A stretch of DNA of 64,000 nt from Micavibrio sp. (GTDB lineage Bacteria > Pseudomonadota > Alphaproteobacteria > Micavibrionales > Micavibrionaceae): the NCBI GenBank assembly GCA_030824965.1, contig JAPJQV010000005.1:160182-224181 (forward strand), in the 5' to 3' direction. Made by a program: the position numbers and the translations under genes. The stretch's first letter is position 1; each line of letters starts with the position of its first letter. The notes beneath the pieces are model-generated. The model was not told where the DNA came from, ran no database searches, and saw nothing but the letters and a program-made list of their open reading frames with translations. This document shows positions 18,453 to 28,026 of the stretch, one piece after another.

Positions 18453-19595
18453 ATGAAAACTAAGCTTTTTTCTCTTTTTTCAGCTCTTATTTTTATATCA
18501 TCACCGGCATTGGCTTTGGAGCCGCCGACGACATTGGCGACCCAAGCGTTTGCGATGGACTATGAGACAGGCGCGGTTTTGTACGATAAGGACGCAGATA
18601 TAAAGATGCCCACGTCATCAATGTCAAAAGTTCTTACATCCATGGTAGCTTTCGACGCCGTTAAAAACGGAACGATTTCCATGACACAGGAGTTGCCAGT
18701 CAGCGAAAAAGCGTGGCGCATGCAGGGCTCCAAAACCTATGTCGATATCAATAAACCTATTTCAGTTTCTGATCTGATCCATGGGGTTATCATCCAATCC
18801 GGCAATGATGCCTGTATCGTATTGGCGGAAGGCATTGCAGGAACGGAAGAGTCTTTTGCTGAGCTGTTAAACAAAAAAGCAGCAGAACTCGGCATGAAAA
18901 ACAGCCATTTTGTTAATGCGAGTGGCTGGCCGGATCCTGAACATTATTCGACGCCGCGTGATCTGGCGATCATGGCCCGTGCTTTGATCCATGATTATCC
19001 GGAAGAATATCCAATCTATTCGCAAAAAGATTTTACCTACAATAATATCAAGCAAGGTAACCGTAACCCGCTTCTTTATTCTTATCCAGGAACGGACGGG
19101 GTTAAAACAGGGCATGCTGAGGAAGCAGGTTATGGCGTGATCGGCTCTGCCGTTATGAACGGCCGCCGCGTAATCCTCGTTATCAATGGAACCAAAAGTA
19201 TGCAGGAACGTGCCGATGAAAGCCGCAAGCTGATGGACTGGACGCTGCGCAATTTCAAAAATGTCGAGATTGCGAAGAAAGGTAAAATTTATGGCGAGGC
19301 AGATGTCGTTCTTGGCCTTCAAACCAAAGTACCGTTGACCGTCGCTGAAAACGTCAAAATGACATTGCCTCAAATGGCCGGCGCGGATGTTAAGGTTCAG
19401 GCATCCTATTCGACACCGTTGAAGGCACCGGTTAAAACAGGCGAGAAAGTCGGCAAACTTATTATCACGATCCCGAATTTACCGACACAGGAAATTCCGC
19501 TTATCACGGCTGCACCTGTCGAAGAAAAAGGCATGTTCGCCCGCACGTTAGAAAAATTACTAATCCGTGTCGTCGGAACACCGAAATATTCATGA
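18453..19595 (+). CDS. D-alanyl-D-alanine carboxypeptidase (PBP5/6 type)
   Basis: A 380-residue penicillin-binding protein with an N-terminal signal peptide (cleavage near ALALEPP). All three serine-enzyme motifs are present: SMSK (SxxK), SGND (SxN) and KTGH (KTG). A C-terminal beta-rich domain and a terminal amphipathic segment (around RTLEKLLIRVV) should hold it on the periplasmic face of the inner membrane. It trims terminal D-alanine from pentapeptide stems. The stop overlaps the tmk start by 4 nt. Confidence 0.92.
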   Translation: MKTKLFSLFSALIFISSPALALEPPTTLATQAFAMDYETGAVLYDKDADIKMPTSSMSKVLTSMVAFDAVKNGTISMTQELPVSEKAWRMQGSKTYVDINKPISVSDLIHGVIIQSGNDACIVLAEGIAGTEESFAELLNKKAAELGMKNSHFVNASGWPDPEHYSTPRDLAIMARALIHDYPEEYPIYSQKDFTYNNIKQGNRNPLLYSYPGTDGVKTGHAEEAGYGVIGSAVMNGRRVILVINGTKSMQERADESRKLMDWTLRNFKNVEIAKKGKIYGEADVVLGLQTKVPLTVAENVKMTLPQMAGADVKVQASYSTPLKAPVKTGEKVGKLIITIPNLPTQEIPLITAAPVEEKGMFARTLEKLLIRVVGTPKYS

Positions 19596-20233
19596 CAAAA
19601 GGGCTCTTTATAACGCTGGAAGGCGGGGAAGGGGCCGGAAAAACGACGCAGGCAAAAAAACTGCGTGAATATTTTGAAGGCAAAGGCTTAGAAGTTGTTC
19701 TCACTCGGGAGCCTGGTGGAACACCGGAAGCAGAGAAAATCCGGGATCTGTTGGTTCAGCGTGATAGCGGCAGTTGGACGCCAATGGCCGAAGTCGCTTT
19801 GTTTTTTGCCGCCCGGCAAATGCATATAGAGACATTGATTAAGCCTTCTCTACATCATGGCAAAATCGTGATCTGCGACCGCTTTACGGATTCAACGAGG
19901 GCTTATCAAGGTTATGGCCATGGCTTCGATCTTGAGAAGATTGAAGCGCTTGATGACATGATTGTGAATAAATTTGAACCGGACATTACCTTTATATTTG
20001 ATCTGCCTATTAAGGAAGGCTTGGCGCGTTCGATGTCACAAAAACGCCAAGCTGGCGGAGCGGAAGCAACTGAAGATAAATTCGAAAAAATGGATATCGC
20101 ATTTCATGAAAAAATGCGCCAAGGATTTTTAAAAATTGCCGAGGCCAATCCGAAACGCTGTCATGTTGTAAACGCGAGCCAGACACCAGATCAAATTTTT
20201 GAAATCGTAAAAGGTGTTATCGATGCTGTTTGA
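19592..20233 (+). CDS. tmk: Thymidylate kinase
   Basis: A 213-residue kinase phosphorylating dTMP to dTDP. The P-loop GGEGAGKTTQ near the N-terminus, the TREPGG motif (DR/E-P-G site binding dTMP), CDRFTDSTRAYQGYG and the LID region are all recognisable. ATG overlaps the carboxypeptidase stop (ATGA), and the 3' end overlaps holB by 11 nt. The tmk-holB pairing is common in many bacteria and supports both calls. Confidence 0.95.
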   Translation: MTKGLFITLEGGEGAGKTTQAKKLREYFEGKGLEVVLTREPGGTPEAEKIRDLLVQRDSGSWTPMAEVALFFAARQMHIETLIKPSLHHGKIVICDRFTDSTRAYQGYGHGFDLEKIEALDDMIVNKFEPDITFIFDLPIKEGLARSMSQKRQAGGAEATEDKFEKMDIAFHEKMRQGFLKIAEANPKRCHVVNASQTPDQIFEIVKGVIDAV

Positions 20234-21383
20234 TGATTTTGAAGAAGAATTTGACGATGATGACGAATTCACGCCCGACACGACACAAGAGCTTTTTGAA
20301 AATCCTGAACCGAGGGCGCAGCATTTATTAATCGGCCATGCTGATATCGAAAAGAAACTTCTCGATCTTTTCCAAAGCGGACGTAATCCGCATGCGATTA
20401 TTTTTGCCGGGCCGCAAGGAATTGGGAAAGCGACGATGGCGTTTCGTCTGGCGCGATATCTTTTGAAGTCAGCCGAAGATGAAACGAATAATTCTCTATT
20501 AGGTCCCAGCATGTTTGGCGATGAGGCTGATATTGCAAAAGATTTGAACGTCGATGCGAAAGATCAGGTTTTCAGCAAAGTCGCAGCAGGAGGGCATCCC
20601 GATCTTTTGACCATCGAGCGGCTTTATGATGACAAAAAAGATCGTCGGAAGACGGAAGTCAGCGTTGATGAGGTCCGCAAAATTGCACCGTTCATGCGCA
20701 AAACTCCGGCTATCGACGGCGGCTGGCGTATCGTCATCGTAGATGATGCTGATACGATGAACAGAAATAGTCAGAACTCGATATTAAAAATTCTGGAAGA
20801 GCCACCGGAAAAGTCCCTGCTAATACTCGTGACGCACAGGCCCGGCGCTTTGTTGCCGACGATATTTTCTCGCTCGTCCCTGATCAATTTCTATCCGCTT
20901 GATGAGAAGCTTTTGATCGATTTTCTATCGCGGGTCAATCCGCGGCTCGATAAAGATGATAAAGAACTGGTCATTAATATGGCTGAGGGCAGTTTGGGTC
21001 GCGCCATAGGATATGCCGACGATAAAAATATGGAAGTGATCAAACAGACTTTCGAACTCCTAAAAGACTGGCCAAAGCTTGACTGGGTCAAAATTCAATA
21101 TTTCTCTGAAACGATGGGTAAGGGCGCAACGCCGGAAGCGCAAGCGGCGTTTCAGGATTATCTTCTTTGGCTTTCCGCATCTTTGTTAAAGGCCAAAGCA
21201 ACTGGATTGCCTGTTTCGCCCGCATTAAAAGCTTTCTCATGCATGGGCGAAGAGGTTTCCCTTGCCCGATGGCTGCAAATTTGCGACACACTAAAAGAGC
21301 ATTTCACCCGCATCCACACAGGTAACCTTGATAAAAGATTTGCCGTGATGGGTGCCTTTACGATTTTTGAGAACAATGTCTAA
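20223..21383 (+). CDS. holB: DNA polymerase III delta-prime subunit
   Basis: About 386 residues, from ATG 20223 inside the tmk 3' end (an in-frame GTG at 20214 is also possible). The AAA+ core includes IIFAGPQGIGKATMAFRLA and IVDDADTMNRNSQNSILKILEEPP, the SRC-like part of which here reads IFSRSS rather than SRC. Delta-prime is part of the clamp loader that opens the sliding clamp with delta and tau/gamma. The first 25 residues are very acidic, an unusual but harmless-looking extension. The gene overlaps metG by 8 nt. Confidence 0.92.
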   Translation: MLFDDFEEEFDDDDEFTPDTTQELFENPEPRAQHLLIGHADIEKKLLDLFQSGRNPHAIIFAGPQGIGKATMAFRLARYLLKSAEDETNNSLLGPSMFGDEADIAKDLNVDAKDQVFSKVAAGGHPDLLTIERLYDDKKDRRKTEVSVDEVRKIAPFMRKTPAIDGGWRIVIVDDADTMNRNSQNSILKILEEPPEKSLLILVTHRPGALLPTIFSRSSLINFYPLDEKLLIDFLSRVNPRLDKDDKELVINMAEGSLGRAIGYADDKNMEVIKQTFELLKDWPKLDWVKIQYFSETMGKGATPEAQAAFQDYLLWLSASLLKAKATGLPVSPALKAFSCMGEEVSLARWLQICDTLKEHFTRIHTGNLDKRFAVMGAFTIFENNV

Positions 21384-22923
21384 AAGTTTTTACATCACGA
21401 CGCCGATCTACTACGTCAACGACAAGCCGCATTTGGGGCATACCTATACGACCATTGCCTGCGATATCCTCGCGCGTTTTAAACGTTTGGATGGATATCA
21501 GGTAAAATTCCTGACAGGCACGGATGAGCATGGCTTGAAAGTCGCGCAAGCTGCGGAGAAAGCGGGTATCGATGCGCAGAGCTTTACGGATAAAGTATCG
21601 CAAAATTTCCGTGATCTCGTTGGTTTAATGAATTATTCCAATGACGATTTTATACGTACGACAGAAGAGCGTCATAAAAAAGCGTGTCAGGCGCTATGGA
21701 ACAAGCTCGTCGATAAGGGCGAAATTTATCTCGATAAATATGCCGGATGGTATGCCGTTCGCGATGAAGCCTATTACGGCGAAGATGAATTGACCGACGG
21801 ACCAAATGGAAAGAAAATCGCTCCCTCCGGAGCCGAAGTCGAATGGATGGAAGAGGAAAGCTATTTCTTCCGTCTGTCCGCTTGGGAAGACAAACTGCTG
21901 AAATTCTATGAAGAAAACCCGACATTCGTTATGCCGGAAGCCCGTTTCAACGAAGTTAAAAGTTTCGTCCGTGGTGGCTTGAAAGATTTGTCGGTCAGCC
22001 GCACGACTTTCAACTGGGGCGTGCCGGTTCCGGGTAATGAAAAACACGTCATGTATGTGTGGATCGACGCATTGACGAATTACCTGACCGCAGCAGGATA
22101 TCCGGATATTGAAAGTGAAGAATTCAAGACCTTCTGGCCGAATGTCACGCATATGGTCGGCAAGGATATCTTGCGTTTCCATGCCGTCTATTGGCCTGCA
22201 TTTTTGATGGCGGCTGATTTATTGCCACCACGACGCGTCTTCGCGCATGGCTGGTGGACGATCGAAGGTCAGAAAATGTCTAAATCCGTTGGCAACGTTA
22301 TTGCGCCTGCCGATCTTGTTGCTCAATACGGTGTCGATCAATCACGTTACTTCCTGATGCGCGAAGTGCCGTTCGGTTCCGATGGCGATTTCTCGCATTC
22401 TCAAGCTCTCAATCGCATCAATAACGATCTGGCCAATGGACTTGGTAATCTATCGCAACGAACATTGTCGTTTATCTATAAAAACTGCGAAGCGAAGATT
22501 CCGGAGCCTGCAGAATTAAATGAGCATGATAAACGGATGCTACAGTTAGCTCATGAATCCATTATTATTGTACGAAAAGAGCTTGATGATCAAAGATTCC
22601 ACAAATCACTGGAAGCAATCTGGAATGTCGTAAATGAAGCCAATGCTTACATTGATGTACAGGCGCCTTGGTCATTGCGGAAAACCGATCCTGTGCGCAT
22701 GGGTAGCGTGCTATATGTTCTTTGCGAAACCATCCGTTGCCTTGGTTTGCTCATCCAGCCTTATATGCCGGACTCATCCTCTAAATTTCTGGACCAGTTG
22801 GAAATTCCAAAAGATAAAAGAAGCTTTGAGTTTTTATCTGCCGCGCATGCATTAAAAGCCGGGACGATTATCCCGCAACCGCAAGGTATCTTTCCGCGAA
22901 TTGAAGTTAGCGAAACGAAATGA
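21376..22923 (+). CDS. metG: Methionyl-tRNA synthetase
   Basis: The product begins MSKSFYITTPIYYVND with the HIGH-type signature as HLGHTYTT, and the KMSKS loop is present as KMSKSVGN. At 515 residues it is the short, MetG2-like form without the C-terminal EMAP/tRNA-binding domain. A class I synthetase charging tRNA-Met in the cytoplasm. I use ATG 21376, which fits the conserved N-terminus and overlaps the holB stop; the longer reading from 21352 adds eight non-conserved residues. Confidence 0.96.
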   Translation: MSKSFYITTPIYYVNDKPHLGHTYTTIACDILARFKRLDGYQVKFLTGTDEHGLKVAQAAEKAGIDAQSFTDKVSQNFRDLVGLMNYSNDDFIRTTEERHKKACQALWNKLVDKGEIYLDKYAGWYAVRDEAYYGEDELTDGPNGKKIAPSGAEVEWMEEESYFFRLSAWEDKLLKFYEENPTFVMPEARFNEVKSFVRGGLKDLSVSRTTFNWGVPVPGNEKHVMYVWIDALTNYLTAAGYPDIESEEFKTFWPNVTHMVGKDILRFHAVYWPAFLMAADLLPPRRVFAHGWWTIEGQKMSKSVGNVIAPADLVAQYGVDQSRYFLMREVPFGSDGDFSHSQALNRINNDLANGLGNLSQRTLSFIYKNCEAKIPEPAELNEHDKRMLQLAHESIIIVRKELDDQRFHKSLEAIWNVVNEANAYIDVQAPWSLRKTDPVRMGSVLYVLCETIRCLGLLIQPYMPDSSSKFLDQLEIPKDKRSFEFLSAAHALKAGTIIPQPQGIFPRIEVSETK

Positions 22924-23372
22924 ATCTAACTTCTCATCTGTGGTTTATTTTGGCCGTTAGCGCATCCGTTTGTTGGGGATTGGGATATATGCTGTCTGAG
23001 CGAATATTTAAACTCGGTGTTAGCCCTTATCTTTTTTTAAGCTTGATGGTCGCAGGTCAGGTTATCGCCTATCCGGTCCTATTTTTTTTGACGCAAGGCA
23101 ACGCGCGGAATCAAATCGAACTTTTAAAGACCTCTCCGGTATTAATACTCGTTTTATTTGCCATGCTCGCTTTCATCTTAGGTAATGCTTTTGTATTTAG
23201 TAGCATTCAAATGAAGAATGCTTCTTTGTCGAGCTTGATTGAAATTGCCTATCCTTTTCTCGTTGTGATTTTCACGATAATTTTCTTTAAAGAAAATCAT
23301 ATGAATTTATATACTTGGATGGGCGGGCTGCTGATTTTCTCCGGCGTTACGCTGATCCTTTTGAAAAGTTAA
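22920..23372 (+). CDS. Small EamA/DMT-type membrane protein
   Basis: This 150-residue protein has about four to five hydrophobic helices, ends LIFSGVTLILLKS and contains SSLIEIAYPFLVVIFTIIFF, typical of a single EamA unit. Half-size drug/metabolite transporter proteins dimerise to form a transporter. The substrate is unknown. Its ATG overlaps the metG stop (ATGA) and the TatD gene follows after 4 nt, so it is inserted into the housekeeping operon without breaking coupling. Confidence 0.8.
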   Translation: MNLTSHLWFILAVSASVCWGLGYMLSERIFKLGVSPYLFLSLMVAGQVIAYPVLFFLTQGNARNQIELLKTSPVLILVLFAMLAFILGNAFVFSSIQMKNASLSSLIEIAYPFLVVIFTIIFFKENHMNLYTWMGGLLIFSGVTLILLKS

Positions 23373-23376
23373 GATT

Positions 23377-24174
23377 ATGTGGGTCGATTCACATTGCCAC
23401 ATCACGCATGAGAAAATAGCGGAGCTCGGCAACCCGGATCAGCTTATTGCGAATGCCGCGCAGGCGGGTGTGGACGCGATGCTGGTGATCAATTGCCGCA
23501 TCGTCGAAGAGTTGCCGACGATTTTAGCGGCTGTAACGCTGCACCCAAATGTCTGGTGCACAATAGGCACGCATCCGCACGATGCCAGCATGGAAGAGGA
23601 AAAGGCTCTCTCAGTTGCCGATATCGTTTCTAAAATTAACGCCAATAAAAAAATTGTTGGTGTTGGAGAAAGCGGCCTGGATTATTATTACGACTTTGCC
23701 GACCGCGACGATCAGCATGTGTCTTTCCGCAAGCATATTCAGGTTTGTCTTGAAACTGATTTACCGCTAGTCGTTCACGCCCGCGATGCCGATGCTGATA
23801 TTATCCGCCTGATCCGCGAAGAAACGGACGGGAAGGGGATGCGCGGCATCATGCACTGTTTTTCGTCGAGCCCTAAAATGGGAATAGAGGCTTTAGAGTT
23901 GGGTTTTCATTTATCTTTTTCCGGCATGATTACATTCAAAAAATCCGAAGAGCTTCGTGCTATTGCCAAGGAAGTGCCGCTCGATCGTTTATTGGTCGAA
24001 ACCGACGCACCATATCTGGCGCCTGAACCTTACCGTGGAAAAACGAACCAGCCCGCCTATGTCATTCATACTGGTGCGCGTTTGGCTGAAATTCATGGCG
24101 TTGAGTCGAGCGAGATGGCACGAATTACTAGAGAAAACTTTTACCGATTGTTCGATAGATGCAAGCCGAGCTAA
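23377..24174 (+). CDS. TatD family metal-dependent hydrolase/DNase
   Basis: A 265-residue TIM-barrel hydrolase. WVDSHCHI supplies the first metal-binding HxH, GESGLDYYYD the bridging glutamate, VVHARDAD and MHCFSS two further histidines, and ETDAPYLAPEP the C-terminal aspartate motif. Family members are 3'-5' exonucleases or D-aminoacyl-type hydrolases; YcfH/TatD roles in DNA repair are suggested. It commonly lies directly after metG in alphaproteobacteria, as here. The 3' end overlaps the MBL-fold gene by 16 nt. Confidence 0.92.
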   Translation: MWVDSHCHITHEKIAELGNPDQLIANAAQAGVDAMLVINCRIVEELPTILAAVTLHPNVWCTIGTHPHDASMEEEKALSVADIVSKINANKKIVGVGESGLDYYYDFADRDDQHVSFRKHIQVCLETDLPLVVHARDADADIIRLIREETDGKGMRGIMHCFSSSPKMGIEALELGFHLSFSGMITFKKSEELRAIAKEVPLDRLLVETDAPYLAPEPYRGKTNQPAYVIHTGARLAEIHGVESSEMARITRENFYRLFDRCKPS

Positions 24175-24950
24175 TTGTTCTAGGTTGCGGAGACTCCCAA
24201 GGCGTTCCAAGAATTGGAAATGTCTGGGGCGATTGCGACCCATTGGAGCCAAAGAATATTCGGACGCGCCCATCGATTTCTGTGCGTACTGAACAAACGA
24301 CAATCGTTATAGACACAGGTCCGGATTTTCGTAACCAGATCAATCGTGAGAATATAAATAAGATCGACGCGGTTCTATACACACATGCCCATGGTGACCA
24401 TGTAAACGGCATGGACGATCTCAAAGCACTATATGACCGCACAAAAAAACGTATGCCGATTTATCTGACGCAGACAACGCATGACGATATCAGGATCCGT
24501 TTTCCGCATGTATTCAAACAAGTTTCGCCTATATATCCGCCGATTGTCGATCCGAATATATGGGATGACGGTGATTTCGGCAAAACGCAAACGATTGGTG
24601 ATCTTCCTTTTATTCCCTTCATTCAGGACCATGGCGGGATGGATACGGTCGGCTTTCGTTTCGGAAATATTGCCTATTCAACGGATGTGATTTCCTTAAG
24701 CGATAAGGCGCTGAATTGTCTTAAGGGCATCGATACATGGATTGTGGATGGCGCCAATTTGCATGTAGAAAATCCGATCATCCACATGAGTCTTGGTACT
24801 ATTCAAAAATACAATCAAACCATCAAAGCCAAGCAGATTTATTTAACGCATATGAAAGCTAATGCAGATTATAAAACGCTATTGAATACGTTACCATCGA
24901 CTATAAAACCTGCCTATGATGGGCTGAAATTGAAAGTCGAATTGATATGA
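24159..24950 (+). CDS. MBL-fold metallo-hydrolase (PhnP-like)
   Basis: A 263-residue metallo-beta-lactamase fold protein with GCGDSQGVPRIG at the N-terminus and the zinc motif THAHGDHVNGMDD (HxHxDH); further histidines occur in IQDHGGMDT and YLTHMKAN. The pattern matches the group containing PhnP phosphodiesterases and the MBL protein routinely found downstream of tatD. A cyclic phosphate or nucleic-acid phosphodiester is a likely substrate class, but none is established. The stop overlaps the queA start by 4 nt. Confidence 0.88.
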   Translation: MQAELIVLGCGDSQGVPRIGNVWGDCDPLEPKNIRTRPSISVRTEQTTIVIDTGPDFRNQINRENINKIDAVLYTHAHGDHVNGMDDLKALYDRTKKRMPIYLTQTTHDDIRIRFPHVFKQVSPIYPPIVDPNIWDDGDFGKTQTIGDLPFIPFIQDHGGMDTVGFRFGNIAYSTDVISLSDKALNCLKGIDTWIVDGANLHVENPIIHMSLGTIQKYNQTIKAKQIYLTHMKANADYKTLLNTLPSTIKPAYDGLKLKVELI

Positions 24951-25987
24951 GAGTCGATCTATTCGATTTTGATCTGCCCGAAGACCGCATTGCCTTGCGT
25001 CCGGTCGAGCCAAAAGATTCCAGCCGCATGATGGTGATCGATCGCGAAGGTATCCACGACCATAAGACATTAGAGCTGCCGGATTTTTTGCAGGCTAATG
25101 ACGTGATTGTCTTTAACGATACAAAAGTTATTCCGGCGCAGCTCTACGGCACGTGTAAAGATTTCGATGTCGAATGCAATCTGCATAAGCGCCTCGGGCC
25201 TGTTGAATGGATCGCTTTTGCCAAGAAAGTGAAGCGCTTGAAACGCAACGATAAGATCGTTTTCGGATCTTCTCTCAGCGCTATCGTTACGGATGTTTCG
25301 AGCGACGATCAGATTGGCCAGATCACTCTTCGTTTTGAAGTCGCGCCAGGTCTTCTAGAGGCACGCCTGATCGAGGTTGGACAGATGCCGTTGCCGCCGT
25401 ATATAGCCAGCAAGCGTGACATCGATGAGAAAGATCTAACTGATTATCAAACGATATTCGCAAAACGGGAAGGGGCCGTTGCGGCCCCCACGGCCTCCCT
25501 TCACTTTACAGAGCGCCTTCTCTCCACTTTGGACGATAAAGGTGTGCATCAGGTGAAGCTGACACTGCATGTCGGTGCCGGAACGTTTTTGCCTGTAAAG
25601 GTCGATGATACGTCCCAGCATAAAATGCATGCCGAATGGGGAGAAATTTCCTATGGCGCGGCAAAAATGATTAACGAAGCCAAAGCTTACGGTGGCCGAG
25701 TTATTGCCGTTGGTACGACGGCGTTGAGACTTCTTGAGTCCGCCACAGGTCCCGACGGCATTGTCCGCCCATGGTCCGGTGATACGGATATCTTCATAAC
25801 GCCCGGATATAAATTTAACATTGTCGATATATTGATGACGAATTTCCACCTGCCAAAATCAACACTGTTTATGCTTGTGTCGGCCTTCGCTGGTCTTGAT
25901 AAAATGAAGGAAGCTTATGAACACGCTATCGGTAGCGGATATCGGTTTTATTCCTATGGCGACAGCAGTCTAATATTTCGCCGATAA
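24947..25987 (+). CDS. queA: S-adenosylmethionine:tRNA ribosyltransferase-isomerase
   Basis: A 346-residue enzyme that transfers the ribosyl moiety of SAM to 7-aminomethyl-7-deazaguanine in tRNA to form epoxyqueuosine. VFNDTKVIPAQLYG near the N-terminus, TASLHFTERLL, TLHVGAGTFLPV, MHAEWGEI and TNFHLPKSTLFMLVSAFAG are strongly conserved. The queuosine partner tgt, often next in alphaproteobacteria, is absent; instead the transposon begins 79 bp after the stop codon. Confidence 0.95.
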   Translation: MRVDLFDFDLPEDRIALRPVEPKDSSRMMVIDREGIHDHKTLELPDFLQANDVIVFNDTKVIPAQLYGTCKDFDVECNLHKRLGPVEWIAFAKKVKRLKRNDKIVFGSSLSAIVTDVSSDDQIGQITLRFEVAPGLLEARLIEVGQMPLPPYIASKRDIDEKDLTDYQTIFAKREGAVAAPTASLHFTERLLSTLDDKGVHQVKLTLHVGAGTFLPVKVDDTSQHKMHAEWGEISYGAAKMINEAKAYGGRVIAVGTTALRLLESATGPDGIVRPWSGDTDIFITPGYKFNIVDILMTNFHLPKSTLFMLVSAFAGLDKMKEAYEHAIGSGYRFYSYGDSSLIFRR

Positions 25988-26066
25988 TGGATTGTCCAGA
26001 AACAGCCTGATATGTTATTTACCATAATATACATTATCACATTAACTAGGCATCATATCAAGTTCC

Positions 26067-26141
26067 TGTCTCCTTTCACGATAAATAGGAGGATTCTTTT
26101 CAGGATAAATGAGAGGTTTTCTTTCAGGATATATGAGAGTC
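26067..26141 (+). repeat. Left transposon end: terminal TG plus three 24-bp-spaced motifs
   Basis: The end starts TGTCTCC, then holds the motif TTTCACGATAAATAGGAGG at 26074-26092, TTTCAGGATAAATGAGAGG at 26098-26116 and TTTCAGGATATATGAGAG at 26122-26139. The first TTTC is 7 nt from the terminal TG, the same distance as at the right end. The 70-bp block 26072-26141 is the inverted counterpart of 56261-56330 with few mismatches. The following 190 bp to the stress-protein gene show no convincing gene. Confidence 0.88.
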
Positions 26142-26332
26142 CTTAGCCCTTTCTAATGAGACCATTGTTCTCTGATTTTGATTGAGGTTACAAACATGGA
26201 ATGAGCCGATTATGAAGCAGATAAAAGTTCTGGCAGGAGCTCCTATCCTTTGCCATATTTCAGAGTGATAATCTTTGTTATGTATAATTAAGAATAATAT
26301 TGTTTATTATCAGTGTGTTATGATGATATTAA

Positions 26333-27208
26333 TCAATGAGATATCAATATCGGACAAGTTGCACAGTTGAGCATATATTCTGTTGTGCCGCCAAATATTA
26401 CTTCAGATAACCGATTCTTTGTATATGTCCCCATGATAAGGATGCTTGCATTGGAAGATTTTGCACTTTCAAGCAGAGTTTCTTCCAAATCTCCGTCCAT
26501 AACTTCGGCCCATATTGTTTTTACATCCACATCATGAACCGCAAGAGCATTTGCGATCTCTTCGGGATCTATGGGAAATTCTTTAGCATTTTTAGACATA
26601 GCCGTAATAACAGAAACAGAACTCTCACGTATTAAAGGCATAGCAAGCGCAATGGTCTGGGTTACCTGAGGGCTGCCATCCCATGCTATTGCAATTTTGT
26701 TGTTCAAAGTGATTGCGTGATCGCCTGGAGGCACGGCCAGAACCGGGCGGCCTGTGTTGAAAAGGCAATGCTGGAGAATTTCAGATGCTTTTCCTATTCT
26801 CCTATCCCACATCCGGGTCAGAACAATAAGATCAGCCAGACGCCCTTTGGTTTGCAATATTATTGACGCATCGCCTGATGCAGTCAGGAATGAAGCTGAC
26901 GCTTTTCCTTGTATGCGAGAGCTACCAATTTCGATTTCGTGGTTAAGGGCTAATTCTTTGAATTTTTTTTCTGCCGCGATCTTTGCCTGCTCTACAGGTT
27001 TTTCCAGAGCATCAATAACCATCTCATCATAGAATGGCCCCACATAGCCCGATCCAGAATATTTTGTAATGATATCCACTGGATGCTCCGAAATATGCCA
27101 GACATCTATGTGCGCGTGAAATCGCTTAGCCAATTGAAAAGCCACATCGAGCGCACATATTTCTTCTTCATAACCGCTATAGGCCACCATTATTGATTTT
27201 ATGCTCAT
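26333..27208 (-). CDS. Universal stress protein, tandem UspA domains
   Basis: A 291-residue protein with two UspA-like domains. The N-terminal one starts IKSIMVAYSGYEEE; the second has NKIAIAWDGSPQ and ends ILIMGTYTKNRLSEVIFGGTTEYML, the usual GxxxxxxxxxGxxxxxx(S/T) nucleotide-binding region, here with GTTEYML. Such tandem proteins accumulate under stress and may bind ATP. It is the outermost cargo gene at the left end and precedes fatty-acid and PHA genes on the same strand, a pairing seen in PHA-related stress clusters. Confidence 0.88.
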   Translation of the reverse strand: MSIKSIMVAYSGYEEEICALDVAFQLAKRFHAHIDVWHISEHPVDIITKYSGSGYVGPFYDEMVIDALEKPVEQAKIAAEKKFKELALNHEIEIGSSRIQGKASASFLTASGDASIILQTKGRLADLIVLTRMWDRRIGKASEILQHCLFNTGRPVLAVPPGDHAITLNNKIAIAWDGSPQVTQTIALAMPLIRESSVSVITAMSKNAKEFPIDPEEIANALAVHDVDVKTIWAEVMDGDLEETLLESAKSSNASILIMGTYTKNRLSEVIFGGTTEYMLNCATCPILISH

Positions 27209-27278
27209 GTTTTCATCTCCAATTCAGAAAAAATTATAAATTAGCGTTTTTAATTTTGCATTGATCTAAATCAAGTTC

Positions 27279-28025
27279 CTAACCAAGCGCATTATATCCA
27301 TTGTCAACATAGATGGTCTGCCCTGTAATATTCCTGGATTTATCAGAAACCAGAAAGGCTGCCGCCTCACCTATTTGCTCCACTGAAACCAGACTTCTAA
27401 TCGGCGCTGTCTCTGCGGCTTTTTCCATTAGCGCGTCGAAATGGGCTAGGCCAGACGCTGCGCGGGTTTTTACCGGCCCTGTTGAAAGCGCATTCACGCG
27501 GATCTTCTTCTCACCCAACTCTCGCGCCAGATAACGCACGGATGATTCCAGTGCCGATTTAACTGGCCCCATCAGGTTATAATTTTCAATCGCTTTTTCC
27601 GCGCCGTAATAACTCATTGTCAGAATGGAGCCTCCATCCGCCATCAACGGCTCTGCCCTCTTCACCAGACGCATCAATGAATGACAAGACACATCCATCG
27701 CGATCTTAAACCCTTCGGCAGAGCTATCAATCAACCGGCCTTGCAGATCTTCCTTTGGCGCAAAAGCGATGGAGTGCAAGATAAAATCAAGCTTTCCCCA
27801 TTTTTGAGAGATAGCAGAGAATACGGAATCCATCTGCGCATCACTGGTTACATCAAGGGGTAGAAACAGAGGCGCATCTACGGATTGCGCCAGTGGCTCG
27901 ATAAAGCCTTTTGTTTTTTCATTCACCCATGTGATGGCAAGCTCCGCGCCTTGCGCACGAAACGCCTGAATACAGCCCCAGGCAATCGACTGCTCATTCG
28001 CAAGCCCAACAACTAAACCCTTCAT
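27279..28025 (-). CDS. fabI: Enoyl-[acyl-carrier-protein] reductase, FabI type
   Basis: The ATG at 28025 gives a 248-residue SDR beginning MKGLVVGLANEQSIAWG, the exact kind of N-terminus found in FabI; the longer reading from 28106 extends into the acetate kinase gene. The catalytic YxxxxxxK appears as YNLMGPVK, with ALSTGPVKTRAA and the terminal GQTIYVDNGYNALG. It reduces enoyl-ACP with NADH in fatty acid synthesis. As transposon cargo it would be a second copy relative to any core fabI. In this setting it may feed or replace steps near PHA metabolism; it could also change sensitivity to FabI inhibitors. Confidence 0.88.
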   Translation of the reverse strand: MKGLVVGLANEQSIAWGCIQAFRAQGAELAITWVNEKTKGFIEPLAQSVDAPLFLPLDVTSDAQMDSVFSAISQKWGKLDFILHSIAFAPKEDLQGRLIDSSAEGFKIAMDVSCHSLMRLVKRAEPLMADGGSILTMSYYGAEKAIENYNLMGPVKSALESSVRYLARELGEKKIRVNALSTGPVKTRAASGLAHFDALMEKAAETAPIRSLVSVEQIGEAAAFLVSDKSRNITGQTIYVDNGYNALG

Positions 28026-28026
28026 C

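Noticed and set aside
26212..26268. 18-residue ORF inside the left transposon end region
   Set aside because: No ribosome site and no family; too short to support.
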